NCBI RefSeq assembly: GCF_002266465.3
Contig: NZ_CP029427.2
Location: 1,056,501-1,120,500 of the forward strand
Length of the DNA stretch: 64,000 nucleotides
Direction of reading: 5' to 3'
From: Bradyrhizobium symbiodeficiens
Lineage (GTDB): Bacteria > Pseudomonadota > Alphaproteobacteria > Rhizobiales > Xanthobacteraceae
The notes under the pieces are model-generated. The model worked only from the letters and a program-made list of their open reading frames with translations. It was not told the origin of the DNA and searched no databases. Below are positions 26,680-34,765 of this stretch, piece after piece (positions within the stretch are counted from its first letter, which is position 1; each line of letters starts with the position of its first letter). The translations under genes were made by a program, and so were the position numbers.

Positions 26680-27420
26680 TTACGGGCGGGCGGCAAGTGA
26701 AGGCAATTCCGAGAGTGAACGGACGCGGTGGTCAGGTGCAAAGCCAAGCTCGTCCATCTGGGTGCGGATCGCCTTGAACATCGTCAGCGGTGCCACGAGT
26801 TCGTTCTCGAGGCAAGCCAGCGCCATGGCTTCTGGCGTCACCCGCTCGATCCAGGCGACGTTCAGTCCAAACGACTTTGCCCCCGCCGCGTCCCAGGGAT
26901 TGGAGGACACGAACAGAACCTCATGCGGCGCGGTGCCGAGCTCCTCGCCGATCAGCTCATACGCTGCCGGGCTCGGCTTGAAGATCTTCTTGGCATCGAC
27001 GCTGATGGTTGCATCGAGCAGGCCGTCGAGGCCGGAATTGCGCACCAGTGCATTCAGCATGTCCGGGCTGCCGTTGGAGAGGATCGCGAGTTTTCGCGGC
27101 TTCAGGGCTGCAAGCGCGCTTGTCGCATCCGGATAGAGTTCGAGGTGCAGATATTTCTCGATCACGCGCTCGAATGCCTCGCGCTCGTAGGCAAGTCCCA
27201 ACATGCGCAGCGTATAGGTGAGCGAGTCGCGCGTGACCGCTGCGAAGTCCTGGTATCGTCCCATCAGCGAGCGCAACCAGCTGTATTCGAGCTGCTTGAT
27301 GCGCCAGACCTGCGTGATGATCTCGCCATAGCCCGGAAACGCATCCTCTGTGACGTCGGCGACCGATTGGATGTCATAGAGCGTTCCGTAGGCGTCGAAG
27401 ACGACGGCGTTGATGGGCAT
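26680..27420 (-). CDS. Haloacid dehalogenase, type II
   Basis: 246 residues from ATG 27420, which follows GGAGG. HAD motifs are VVFDAYGTLYD (nucleophile Asp at residue 9), LAILSNGSPDML (motif II), KIFKPSPAAYELI (motif III Lys) and LFVSSNPWDAAGAKSFGLNVAWI (motif IV). These match L-2-haloacid dehalogenases, which hydrolyse 2-halo acids to 2-hydroxy acids. Possible operon with the YbaK gene. Confidence 0.93.
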   Translation of the reverse strand: MPINAVVFDAYGTLYDIQSVADVTEDAFPGYGEIITQVWRIKQLEYSWLRSLMGRYQDFAAVTRDSLTYTLRMLGLAYEREAFERVIEKYLHLELYPDATSALAALKPRKLAILSNGSPDMLNALVRNSGLDGLLDATISVDAKKIFKPSPAAYELIGEELGTAPHEVLFVSSNPWDAAGAKSFGLNVAWIERVTPEAMALACLENELVAPLTMFKAIRTQMDELGFAPDHRVRSLSELPSLAARP

Positions 27421-27741
27421 CGACCAGTCCTCCGGGATCGTCGTAGTCACAAGAACCCCGCTTGGGGAGTGCGTATAGCCGTCAGCTTACCAAAGCACAG
27501 CGGAAGTCTGCCAATGAAAGTGTGATCGGCGGCTTGTCACCCTGAGCGGACTTGGCGCGCCGTCCGCTGATCCGGCGATCAACGCAAGGCAAAAACCTGC
27601 CGGACTATGACAGCCGACAAGCCGCCATGTGTGGCACCGTCCTGTTGATGCCCAGATTTGGACCAAGCCGGACTCAAGGTGGGCTGCGCCAACGCGCTTC
27701 TATCTGGAGCGGAGCAGCCCTCGCACGAAATGCAGCGCAAT
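27421..27741. other. Gene-free gap of about 320 bp
   Basis: Between the HAD gene start and the HxlR gene end. I see no frame with a ribosome site, no strong hairpin and no repeat of the families described here. It should contain the HAD operon promoter. Confidence 0.4.
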
Positions 27742-28176
27742 CTAGCCAATCGGCTCACGCCCTCGCCGCGTCCAGGTCGCCCGCTCTGCGAACACTTGGC
27801 TGACCTCGGCCATGTGCTCCGTGCCCCACGTGCAGAGTGGCACCAGAGCCTGGGCCAGGCTGTGGCCCAACGGGGTGAGGCTGTAGTCCACCCGCGGCGG
27901 CACTTCCTTGTAGTCGGTCCGCTTCACGAGCCCATCGGCCTCCAGCTCCTTCAACTGCTGGATCAGCACCTTGTCGCTGACGTCGCGGATGGCGCGCCGA
28001 AGCTCGCCGTAGCGGGTCGGGCCGTCCTGGGCGACGAAGTACAGGATCAGCGGCTTCCACTTGCCGGCGACGACCCGCAAGGTTGCATCCAGGCCGCAGG
28101 TGAAGCCGGGCAAAGTCGGCGTGCAGCTCTGGACCGGTGTTTGAGCCTGTGCAGGCGGGAGAGTGGTGTCTGACAT
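27742..28176 (-). CDS. HxlR family transcriptional regulator
   Basis: 144 residues with a winged-helix HxlR domain at about 28-115: a Cys-containing start (FTCGLDATLRVVAGKWKPLILYFVAQDGPTRYGELRRAIRDVSDKVLIQQLKELEADGLV), a wing (RTDYKEVPPRVDYSLTPLGHSL), then a C-terminal helix. HxlR proteins sense electrophiles, often through the conserved Cys (here C27), and typically repress a divergent oxidoreductase. Here the divergent gene is an SDR, with repeat half-sites between the two starts. Confidence 0.95.
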   Translation of the reverse strand: MSDTTLPPAQAQTPVQSCTPTLPGFTCGLDATLRVVAGKWKPLILYFVAQDGPTRYGELRRAIRDVSDKVLIQQLKELEADGLVKRTDYKEVPPRVDYSLTPLGHSLAQALVPLCTWGTEHMAEVSQVFAERATWTRRGREPIG

Positions 28177-28181
28177 TTTTG

Positions 28182-28222
28182 GGTACTTACCAAAAGGTGC
28201 ATACTTGTCGATAGGTGTGTAC
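28182..28222. promoter_or_regulatory. Repeated half-sites AGGTGNNTAC in HxlR/SDR divergent gap
   Basis: Direct copies AGGTGCATAC (28195-28204) and AGGTGTGTAC (28213-28222), start-to-start 18 bp, plus an inverted variant GTACTTACC at 28183-28191. The spacing and location between the HxlR and SDR starts fit an HxlR operator. Confidence 0.5.
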
Positions 28223-28260
28223 GCCGCCAGCTCAGTGCAACCTCAGTGAAGGAGCACATC

Positions 28261-28995
28261 ATGAGCAGACTACAAGGCAAGACGGCAGTCGTGACCGGCG
28301 GCGGAACCGGCATCGGATTTGGAGCGGCGAAGCGCTTCATCGACGAGGGCGCGTTCGTCTACATTTTCGGGCGACGGCAGGAGCAGCTCGACGCCGCCGT
28401 GGCGAAGCTCGGATCTTCGGCGCGAGCCATCAGGGGCTCGGTGACGGATCTGGCCGACCTCGACCGGCTCTACGAGACGGTGCGGAAAGAACGAGGCGGG
28501 CTCGACATTCTGTTCGCCAATGCCGGCACCGGGTTGTTCGCGCCGCTCGGCGAGATCACGGTCGAGCATTACGATCATATCTTCGACGTCAACGTGAAGG
28601 GGCTGGTCTTCACCGTGCAGAAGGCGCTGCCGCTGATGACGAAGGGCGCGTCGATCATCCTGACCGGGTCGAGCACGGGGGTGATGGGGACGCCGCAGTT
28701 CAGCATCTACAGCGCGACCAAAGCCGCGGTTCGGAATCTGGCGCGGAGCTGGGCGCAGGACCTGCGCGGCACCGGCATCCGCGTCAATGTGCTGTCACCG
28801 GGGCCGACCAAGACCGAGCTGGCACTGGAGATCGTCGGCGAGGAGGCCTTCGATGCGCTCGGCAGCACGACGCCGCTCGGCCGCGTGGCAGCCCCGTCAG
28901 AGACGGGCGCGGTCGCCGCGTTCCTGGCGTCGTCGGACAGCAGCTTCATGACGGGCAGCGAAGTCTTCGTCGACGGCGGCCTCGCTCAGATCTGA
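28261..28995 (+). CDS. SDR family oxidoreductase, HxlR-associated
   Basis: 244 residues from ATG 28261 with AAGGAG upstream. Motifs: TGGGTGIGFGAAK (cofactor), LFANAGTG, ILTGSSTGVMG and IYSATKAAVRNLARSW (Y-x3-K), and a C-terminal SDR closing block FMTGSEVFVDGGLAQI. The gene is divergent from HxlR and probably induced by aldehydes or other electrophiles. Substrate unknown. A hairpin-rich repeat follows the stop codon. Confidence 0.94.
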   Translation: MSRLQGKTAVVTGGGTGIGFGAAKRFIDEGAFVYIFGRRQEQLDAAVAKLGSSARAIRGSVTDLADLDRLYETVRKERGGLDILFANAGTGLFAPLGEITVEHYDHIFDVNVKGLVFTVQKALPLMTKGASIILTGSSTGVMGTPQFSIYSATKAAVRNLARSWAQDLRGTGIRVNVLSPGPTKTELALEIVGEEAFDALGSTTPLGRVAAPSETGAVAAFLASSDSSFMTGSEVFVDGGLAQI

Positions 28996-29004
28996 GGCTC
29001 CGTT

Positions 29005-29151
29005 CACCTCTCTCGCTTGAGGGAGAGGTCGGCGCGTCCGGGCGATGCGAAGCATCGTCCCGCGCGCCGGGTGAGGGCTTTCTCCTCTTGGCGATTGTCC
29101 CTTTGCGGAAACACCCTCTCCCCGACCCTCTCCCGCAAGCGGGAGAGGGAG
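29005..29151. repeat. Hairpin-rich intergenic repeat, family E
   Basis: Begins with the hairpin CCTCTCTCGCTTGAGGGAGAGG just after the SDR stop and ends with CCCTCTCCCG..CGGGAGAGGG. I recall similar GAGAGG palindromes as common in Bradyrhizobium intergenic space. The first hairpin may also end SDR transcription. Confidence 0.7.
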
Positions 29152-29195
29152 TGCGCCTCCGTCGTAGTCATCAACGTGATCTCATCACGCCTGGA

Positions 29196-30080
29196 TTAGA
29201 TCCCCAGCAGCTTGCGCGCGTTGGCCTTCAGCACCTTCGGCCGGATCTCGTCGCGGATCTCGATCTTGGCGAAGTCCGACAGCCAGCGGTCGGGCGTGAT
29301 CACCGGCCAGTCCGAGCCGAACAGCATCTTGTCCTGCAGGATCGAGTTGATGTAACGCACCAGGATCGGCGGGAAATATTTCGGCGACCAGCCGGAGAGG
29401 TCGATATAGACGTTCGGCTTGTGGGTCGCGACCGACAGCGCCTCTTCCTGCCAGGGGAAGGAAGGGTGGGCGAGGATGATCTTGAGGTCGGGGAAATCGG
29501 CCGCGACGTCGTCCATGTACATCGGGTTGGAATATTTCAGCCGCATCCCCATGCCGCCGGGCATGCCCGAGCCGACACCGGTCTGGCCGGTGTGGAACAG
29601 CGCGACCGCGCCGCCATTGTTGATCTCTTCGTAGAGCGGATAGGCCATGCGGTCGTTGGCGTAGAAGCCCTGCATGGTCGGGTGGAATTTGAAGCCGCGC
29701 ACGCCGTATTCCTCGATCAGCTTGCGCGCCTCGCGCGCGCCGAGCTTGCCCTTGTGCGGGTCGATCGAGACGAAGGGGATGAGGACGTCCAGATGGTCGG
29801 AGGCGGCCTCGATCATCTCGTAATTGGTGTAGCGGCGGAAGCCGGTCTCGCGCTCGGCATCGACCGGGAAGATCACCGCGGCAATGTTCTTGGAGCGGTA
29901 ATAGGCCGCGGTCTCCGGCACGGTCGGCGGATGCTTGTTCGGCGACTTGAAGTACTCCGCCATCTGCGCCTGGAAATCGTCATAGCCGTCGTCGGGATGG
30001 CAGCCGCAGGGCTCCTCGGCATGGGTGTGGATGTCGATGGCAACGACTTTGTCGATATCAGGCAGCTTCAGCTTCGGCAT
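29196..30080 (-). CDS. Amidohydrolase family protein (ACMSD-like)
   Basis: 294 residues. The metal site motif is AIDIHTHAEEP at about 13-23. Later blocks are FKFHPTMQGFYAND, VALFHTGQTGVGSG, KIILAHPSFPWQEEAL and MLFGSDWPVITPDRWL, carrying the conserved His and Asp ligands of the amidohydrolase_2 (PF04909-like) clan. Members act as decarboxylases or hydrolases of aromatic or lactone intermediates. A TTATAT-G-ATATAA palindrome lies 31 bp upstream of the start. Catabolic, exact substrate unknown. Confidence 0.92.
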   Translation of the reverse strand: MPKLKLPDIDKVVAIDIHTHAEEPCGCHPDDGYDDFQAQMAEYFKSPNKHPPTVPETAAYYRSKNIAAVIFPVDAERETGFRRYTNYEMIEAASDHLDVLIPFVSIDPHKGKLGAREARKLIEEYGVRGFKFHPTMQGFYANDRMAYPLYEEINNGGAVALFHTGQTGVGSGMPGGMGMRLKYSNPMYMDDVAADFPDLKIILAHPSFPWQEEALSVATHKPNVYIDLSGWSPKYFPPILVRYINSILQDKMLFGSDWPVITPDRWLSDFAKIEIRDEIRPKVLKANARKLLGI

Positions 30081-30110
30081 GGGTTTCCTCCCGACGGGTT
30101 GCCGAATTGA

Positions 30111-30123
30111 TTATATGATATAA
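30111..30123. promoter_or_regulatory. Palindrome TTATAT-G-ATATAA upstream of amidohydrolase
   Basis: A perfect 13-bp dyad, 31 bp upstream of the amidohydrolase start. In an otherwise GC-rich region it stands out, and the position overlaps a likely promoter, so a GntR- or MarR-type operator is plausible. No matching regulator gene is adjacent. Confidence 0.45.
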
Positions 30124-30249
30124 CGAACTTGGCAAGGCGTCGTCGAAAGACCCCCGATTTCCTTGACGATAAATCGGGCCGATCCGGACGCTTCTCCGGT
30201 GCAGGGGTTGTTTTCGAGATTTTGCCGGGGTGGAACGGGGCAGTTAACA

Positions 30250-30278
30250 TTGACATCCCCTCCCGCCATGCCTTAAGA
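30250..30278 (+). promoter_or_regulatory. Candidate rpmJ promoter
   Basis: TTGACA (30250-30255), 17-bp spacer, TTAAGA (30273-30278). The -35 is perfect and the spacing ideal, giving a leader of about 105 nt before rpmJ. Confidence 0.5.
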
Positions 30279-30390
30279 ACCGCCCCGTCCCGGGCGGTCG
30301 TCCGCCGGCGGGAAAATCTCATTTTGCCACATTCGCGCGTGCCGAAACGGTAGTGCCGAACACGGCCTTTCGAACGTTCAGGATTCTGCC

Positions 30391-30516
30391 ATGAAGGTCC
30401 GTAACTCCCTGAAGTCGCTGCGCGGTCGCCATCGCGCCAACCGCCTGGTCCGCCGCAAGGGCCGGGTCTATGTGATCAACAAGGTGCAGCGCCGCTTCAA
30501 GGCTCGTCAGGGCTGA
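30391..30516 (+). CDS. rpmJ: 50S ribosomal protein L36
   Basis: 41 residues, [20 protein letters not shown] then a basic tail ending RFKARQG. This is the Cys-free L36 form: the zinc-ribbon Cys/His ligands of classic L36 are absent (residues such as S10, R13 and N26-V28 replace them). L36 stabilises 23S rRNA contacts near the large-subunit centre. Stand-alone gene with its own promoter and terminator. Confidence 0.96.
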   Translation: MKVRNSLKSLRGRHRANRLVRRKGRVYVINKVQRRFKARQG

Positions 30517-30574
30517 TATCCCTGCCGAGGGCCTTTCGCGCGCCCCGGAAGACCACTGCTCACACGAGTTTGAC

Positions 30575-30602
30575 GCCGCCTTTGCTTTGCAAGGGCGGCT
30601 TT
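30575..30602 (+). terminator. Rho-independent terminator after rpmJ
   Basis: GCCGCCTTTG (30575-30584), loop CTTTG, CAAGGGCGGC (30590-30599), then TTT. The 10-bp stem has one G-T wobble. The T-tract is short. Confidence 0.7.
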
Positions 30603-30621
30603 ACGCGTTTACACTTTGACC

Positions 30622-31260
30622 ATGGCAGTGAGATTCCTTTTCGCGCGCACTTTTTGTCTGGCCCTCGTGCTGGGAACAGTCGGCCTCGCTCCGGCGCAGG
30701 CGCAGGCTGATCCTCCGACGCCGCCGGGCAAGCAGAAGAAGCTCCCGGAAGCGCCGGCCAAGCTGCCCAAGGTCGATCGCACCAAGAATCTCGATTTCCT
30801 GTTCGGCGCGTTGAAGGCGGCGCCCGACGAGGTCAGCGCCAAGCATGTCGAGGCGCGGATCTGGGCGATCTGGCTGCAGACCCCGAGCGACACCGCGTCA
30901 TTGCTGATGTCGCGGGCGAAGACCGCGGTCGATGCCAAGAAGATCGATGTCGCGATCAAGCTTTTGGATTCCGTCATCAAGCTCCGGCCCGACTACATCG
31001 AGGCCTGGAACCGGCGCGCCACGCTCTACTACATGCAGAACGACTATGGCCGTTCGCTCGCCGATATCCAGCAGGTGCTGATCCGGGAGCCGCGCCATTT
31101 CGGCGCGCTCGCAGGCCTCGGCATGATCATGCAGGAGGTCGGCGACGAGAAGCGCGCGCTCGATGCCTATCGCAAGGCGCTCGCCGTCAATCCGCACCTC
31201 GAAAAGATCCCCGACCAGGTCAAATCGCTGACCGAGAAGGTCGAGGGACGCGATATTTAG
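30622..31260 (+). CDS. Periplasmic tetratricopeptide-repeat protein
   Basis: 212 residues from ATG 30622. A signal peptide (MAVRFLFARTFCLALVLGTVGLAPAQA) is followed by a Pro/Lys-rich linker. TPR-like helices at about 90-205 include IKLLDSVIKLRPDYIEAWNRRATLYYMQNDYGRSLADIQQVLIREPRHFGALAGLGMI. TPRs mediate protein-protein contacts. No enzymatic motif. Follows rpmJ but is separated from it by a terminator. Confidence 0.85.
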   Translation: MAVRFLFARTFCLALVLGTVGLAPAQAQADPPTPPGKQKKLPEAPAKLPKVDRTKNLDFLFGALKAAPDEVSAKHVEARIWAIWLQTPSDTASLLMSRAKTAVDAKKIDVAIKLLDSVIKLRPDYIEAWNRRATLYYMQNDYGRSLADIQQVLIREPRHFGALAGLGMIMQEVGDEKRALDAYRKALAVNPHLEKIPDQVKSLTEKVEGRDI

Positions 31261-31266
31261 CCCAAA

Positions 31267-31361
31267 GCGCGATGCGATCAGGATGGATCGTCATCGCGCT
31301 TCAGGTTGTTGTTTGCGCATGATCTTTCCGGAAAACCGCTGCGCACTTTTCCGGATCATGC
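31267..31361. repeat. Mosaic palindromic repeat, family G
   Basis: Two nested inverted repeats: GCGCGATG (31267-31274) with CATCGCGC (31292-31299), and GCATGATC (31317-31324) with GATCATGC (31354-31361), the latter enclosing TCCGGAAAA and TTTTCCGGA arms. I recall close relatives across Rhizobiales intergenic regions. It follows the TPR gene and might protect its mRNA end. Confidence 0.75.
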
Positions 31362-31486
31362 TTTAGAACTCGATCATGTCTTGAGTGAACGCGGCGGCTT
31401 CGGATTAACCACGATCGGAAGCGCGGCATCGTGAGCACTATTGCCGGCGCCGCCGCAGGCCTACCTGCATGGCAGGAGCAAAAGCC

Positions 31487-31747
31487 ATGAAGCGTTTGAT
31501 CTTTGCGGGTGTGTTGCTGCTGGCGTCGGGGACGTTGAGCTTCGCCGACGGACTGTTCTGGGTGGTCGGCAACCGCGCCACCGGAAAATGCAACATCGTG
31601 ACCAGCAATCCCGTGATCATCGGCGATATCTGGTTCGGCGACGGTCCCTACAAGTCCAGGGCCGATGCCAAGCTTGCCCGCTCGACCATCCGCGCCTGTC
31701 CCGCGCCCACGCCGGACGAGGAAAAGGAAGAGGACGGCACGAACTAG
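31487..31747 (+). CDS. Small secreted hypothetical protein
   Basis: 86 residues from ATG 31487 with GGAG upstream; ATG 31469 is in frame but less likely. Signal peptide MKRLIFAGVLLLASGTLSFA. The mature part (DGLFWVVGNRATGKCNIVTSNPVIIGDIWFGDGPYKSRADA..) contains two Cys and an acidic Lys/Glu tail. The motif G-x-CNIVT-x-NP..GPYKS-x-ADA resembles many short secreted proteins in Bradyrhizobium, from memory. Function unknown. Confidence 0.72.
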   Translation: MKRLIFAGVLLLASGTLSFADGLFWVVGNRATGKCNIVTSNPVIIGDIWFGDGPYKSRADAKLARSTIRACPAPTPDEEKEEDGTN

Positions 31748-31754
31748 CCGGTCA

Positions 31755-31937
31755 TCAATGCAGGGCGCTGCCGCCGCGTTCGACCGGGCCGCGATCGATG
31801 GCTGCGGCGTAAGCCATTGCCAGCTCCGTTTCCAGGTGCTCGTTGATCAGCAGCAGCGCCCGCACGGCACCGCGCAGATCGCCGTTGCAACTCGCCACGA
31901 TCTCGTCGATCGCAGTGTCTTTCGATCTGAAGCTCAT
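31755..31937 (-). CDS. Small hypothetical protein
   Basis: 60 residues from ATG 31937, preceded by GGAGGA. Helical sequence MSFRSKDTAIDEIVASCNGD then LRGAVRALLLINEHLETELAMA. I recall similar short proteins in Bradyrhizobium, with the same start and NEHLE helix. No known domain. It is convergent with the secreted protein gene at 31487. Confidence 0.68.
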   Translation of the reverse strand: MSFRSKDTAIDEIVASCNGDLRGAVRALLLINEHLETELAMAYAAAIDRGPVERGGSALH

Positions 31938-32252
31938 CGAAAATCCTCCGGTTCAAATCAGGACAAATCCTGCCGGTCTTTCCCGTATCCCCTGAGATTG
32001 CCCTGGGGCCTGCGAGGAGGATCGGCGCCCACCCGCGCCTAGATGGCGGAACCGACCGTGGCGATTATAAGGAAGCCGCGATGACGGCTGCATGAAGCGT
32101 TCCGAGACTTGCGCGTGCTCATGGAATATTGTTGATTCCATTGAGCTTTTGCGTTCTTCAATTATGCACATATCCACAGCCCCAGCCTTTTTTGTGGACG
32201 CACGGAAAGCCGGCGGAGCGAAACTGTTGCCCACGAGAGCCGTAACTGCCCT
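31938..32252. other. Divergent gap with AT-rich dyad
   Basis: 315 bp between the small minus-strand gene and the alpha/beta hydrolase. It contains a 21-bp dyad ATGGAAT-ATTGTTG-ATTCCAT at 32121-32141 in an AT-rich patch (32115-32195). No coding frame with a ribosome site was seen. It probably contains both promoters. Confidence 0.4.
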
Positions 32253-33236
32253 GTGCCCAGGATCTCCCGGATTCTCTCCATGATCGTGATGTCAGTCGTG
32301 ACGGCGCTGGTTCTGCTGGCGCTGATCACGCAGGCTGGAATCGTCGCCGTGCAACGTGCCTTTCCGCCGCAGGGCGGGATGGTCGAGGTCGACGGCGCGA
32401 CGCTTCACGTCGTCGATATCGGCCCGCGCGATGCAGGCTTGCCGATCGTGATGCTGCACGGTGCGAGCTCCAATCTCGAAGCGATGCGGCGCCCGCTCGG
32501 CGACCTCCTCGCCAAGGACCATCGCGTCATCCTGGTCGACCGTCCCGGCCATGGCTGGAGCACGCGCGCGCGGCGCCAGGATTCCACGCCGCAGATCCAG
32601 GCGCGGATGATCGACGAGGCGTTGGGCAAGCTCGGAATCGATCGCGCGGTCTTCGTCGTTCATTCCTGGAGCGGTGCGCTCGGCGCGCGGATTGCGCTCG
32701 ATCATCCCGGCCGCGTCGCGGGCCTGGTCATGCTCGCCCCCGTCACCCATCCCTGGCGCGGCGGCGTCGGCCGTTACAACGAGATCATTGCAACGCCGGT
32801 GATCGGTCCGCTGCTCGCCTACACGGTCACCCTGCCGCTCGGCTACTTTCTGGCCGAGCCCGGTGCGCGCAACGTATTCCTGCCGCAGATGATGCCGGAT
32901 GGATTCGTGCAGGATTCCGCGACGCCGCTGCTGCTGCGCCCGCGCGAGTTCATCGCCAATGCCTATGATCTGGTGACGCTGAAGCAGGCGGTGACGGCGC
33001 AAGCCGCGCGCTACGGCGAGATCTCGGCGCCGGTCACGATCATCGCCGGCGAGCCCGACAAGACGGTGAAGACCAACATCCACGCGCGCCCGTTCGCGGC
33101 CATGGTGCAGCATGCGAAGCTGATCGTGCTGCCCGATCTCGGCCACATGGTGCAGAACGCCGTGCCGGAACTCGTGAAGATGGAAATCGAGACCATGATC
33201 GGGAAAATCGCCCCGGCGCAGGCGGCGGCTGATTAG
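32253..33236 (+). CDS. Alpha/beta hydrolase, membrane-anchored
   Basis: 327 residues from GTG 32253 (ATG 32280 is an alternative). One N-terminal membrane helix (about 8-30) is followed by an alpha/beta hydrolase domain: oxyanion region PIVMLHGASSNLEAMRRPL, RVILVDRPGHGWS, then the nucleophile elbow AVFVVHSWSGALGARIAL and the His block VLPDLGHMVQNAVPELV. The elbow reads VHSWSG rather than the usual GHSWGG, with Val at -2 and Ser at +2 of the nucleophile. Substrate unknown. Confidence 0.9.
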   Translation: MPRISRILSMIVMSVVTALVLLALITQAGIVAVQRAFPPQGGMVEVDGATLHVVDIGPRDAGLPIVMLHGASSNLEAMRRPLGDLLAKDHRVILVDRPGHGWSTRARRQDSTPQIQARMIDEALGKLGIDRAVFVVHSWSGALGARIALDHPGRVAGLVMLAPVTHPWRGGVGRYNEIIATPVIGPLLAYTVTLPLGYFLAEPGARNVFLPQMMPDGFVQDSATPLLLRPREFIANAYDLVTLKQAVTAQAARYGEISAPVTIIAGEPDKTVKTNIHARPFAAMVQHAKLIVLPDLGHMVQNAVPELVKMEIETMIGKIAPAQAAAD

Positions 33237-33247
33237 AGCGGAATGCT

Positions 33248-33368
33248 CCCGTAGCCCCGGTGGAGCTTCCGCCGTAGCTCGCAGAGCGAAGGCGGAAGCG
33301 TAATCCGGGACCGCTCGCCCGGCATTTCGCAGTATCCCGGATGTCGCTCCGCTCATCCGGGCTACGGG
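33248..33368. repeat. Palindromic intergenic repeat, family C
   Basis: Outer arms CCCGTAGCCCCGG (33248-33260) and CCGGGCTACGGG (33357-33368). Inside lie a hairpin built on CTTCCGCC..GGCGGAAG and the pair ATCCGGGA..TCCCGGAT. It follows the alpha/beta hydrolase stop. A similar GTAATCCGGG repeat is, as I recall, widespread in Bradyrhizobium. Confidence 0.75.
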
Positions 33369-33539
33369 ACCATGCCTGTGTCGGCCTCTGTCAATCCACG
33401 CGCGCAAAAATATTCCACTTTACCGAAATTCGGTTTCGGCGTATGTGTCGCCCATCCCGGCTCACCCAAGAGGGGCGACGTGTCGTCGTCATGTTCGCGA
33501 GCCGGGGTTGCGGTGGACGCGGCAGCGTCGGCATGAGAG

Positions 33540-33980
33540 GTGCGGGCAGGGCGGGTAGTCCCTGTGAGTCCGTAACCGCGTGCGGACGACGGCGCTGCTA
33601 GGCTTCGTCTCGCTCGTAAGTTTCCGGCTCTGTCGACGGGGCCTGGGAATACTGCGGCGACATGGCGGGCCGTGCGTACGGCAAAACCGTGTGGTCCTGG
33701 CCGTCGTTGCCACGGTCAAGCTCTTGCGAAGGTGCGAGCGAGCCCAACCGGGCAGACTGCATCATCCAAATTCGCGGGGCGAGGGAGGCCAAAAGGAATG
33801 GTCGGCTCCCGGGAGATCACGGCATAAGCCGTCCGACCACTGCGCAGGGAAGGCCGAGTGATCGGCGACACCTGTATGCTGCTGTGCGGTTCTTTTTGCG
33901 CGTGCCTTTCGCGCAGCGGACCGCGGGTGCCAGCCGGCACCCGGCCTTCCCTGTGCCCTCTTGGATTTAGAGGGTGAAAG
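33540..33980. ncRNA. Long structured non-coding repeat (candidate RNA element)
   Basis: A gene-free block with nested perfect stems: ACGGC-ATAA-GCCGT (33819-33832); a closing stem CAGGGAAGGCCG (33845-33856) with CGGCCTTCCCTG (33942-33953); inside it GCGCG/CGCGC (33898-33902 and 33910-33914) and GGGTGCC-AGCC-GGCACCC (33925-33942); then CCCTCT/AGAGGG (33956-33974). I recall close relatives in many Bradyrhizobium and Rhodopseudomonas genomes, often mis-called as small ORFs. The strand, ends and any expression are unknown. Ends given are approximate. Confidence 0.55.
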
Positions 33981-34102
33981 ATGAAGCAAAGCTTGGGCGA
34001 ATTACGCCGCGAGAACGCGAAGCCATGTGCGCAAGCCAAAAAGCGACAGCTTCGGTCCTGACTCGATCAGAACCGAAGCTGCTTCGGCTGTCCGCTACGT
34101 GC

Positions 34103-34498
34103 TTACTGCTTGATCTTCCCGTCCTTGTCGAACTGCGACACATAGGCCCAGAGATTGTTGATCTCGTTCTCGTTCTTGATGCCGGCGAACGCCATCTTGG
34201 TCCCGGGGATCTTGGCCTTGGGGTCCTTGATGTATTCCTTGAAGATGGCTTCGTCCCAAGTGATGCCGGAATTCTTGTTCGCGTCCGAATAATTGTAGTC
34301 CGGAGCGGTTCCCGACTTGCGGCCGTTGAGACCGTTGAGCTCGGGGCCCACCTTGTTCTTGGCGCCTTCGCCGATCGCGTGGCAGGCCAGGCATTTGTTG
34401 AACGACGTCTTGCCGGCCGCAACATCCTGCGCCATCGCGGCGGGTGCGGTGGCAATCGCGGTGAGGATCGTCAGTGCGCCAAAAATCAGTTTTGTCAT
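34103..34498 (-). CDS. cycA: Class I cytochrome c (CycA/c550-like)
   Basis: 131 residues with a signal peptide (about 1-23, ending AMA). The heme motif is CLACH, in FNKCLACHAIGEGAKNKVGPELNGLNGRKSG; the distal Met ligand is in IPGTKMAFAGIK. The sequence closely resembles Bradyrhizobium cytochrome c550 (CycA) as I remember it. CycA is a soluble periplasmic carrier between the bc1 complex and terminal reductases, for example in nitrate respiration. Single gene, divergent from glcD. Confidence 0.88.
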   Translation of the reverse strand: MTKLIFGALTILTAIATAPAAMAQDVAAGKTSFNKCLACHAIGEGAKNKVGPELNGLNGRKSGTAPDYNYSDANKNSGITWDEAIFKEYIKDPKAKIPGTKMAFAGIKNENEINNLWAYVSQFDKDGKIKQ

Positions 34499-34765
34499 CG
34501 GGTGCTCTTCGTCTCTTCCCTGGTGGGTCTGGGCTGGTCAGTCTCTTGCCGGATCGGCAATCGCCCGACCTGCCGGTTTTGGCAGGCCTGCTCGGCTTGG
34601 ACAAGCCACCAAACCATGACAGGTTTCACGATTTCCGACTTGTCCCAGAGCGAACTGGCGGCAGATGGTCGATTCGACTTTCGGATGGCCTACCCAAACA
34701 CCCGCGGACGTGATTGATTTGCCGAGACAAATTGAATCGGGCGGCGTGAGGTGGAAGGATAAATC

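Noticed and set aside
33580..33861. Short plus- and minus-strand frames inside the structured repeat
   Set aside because: Overlap nested stems, lack ribosome sites and look like translations of structured RNA, which are known to be mis-annotated in this genus.
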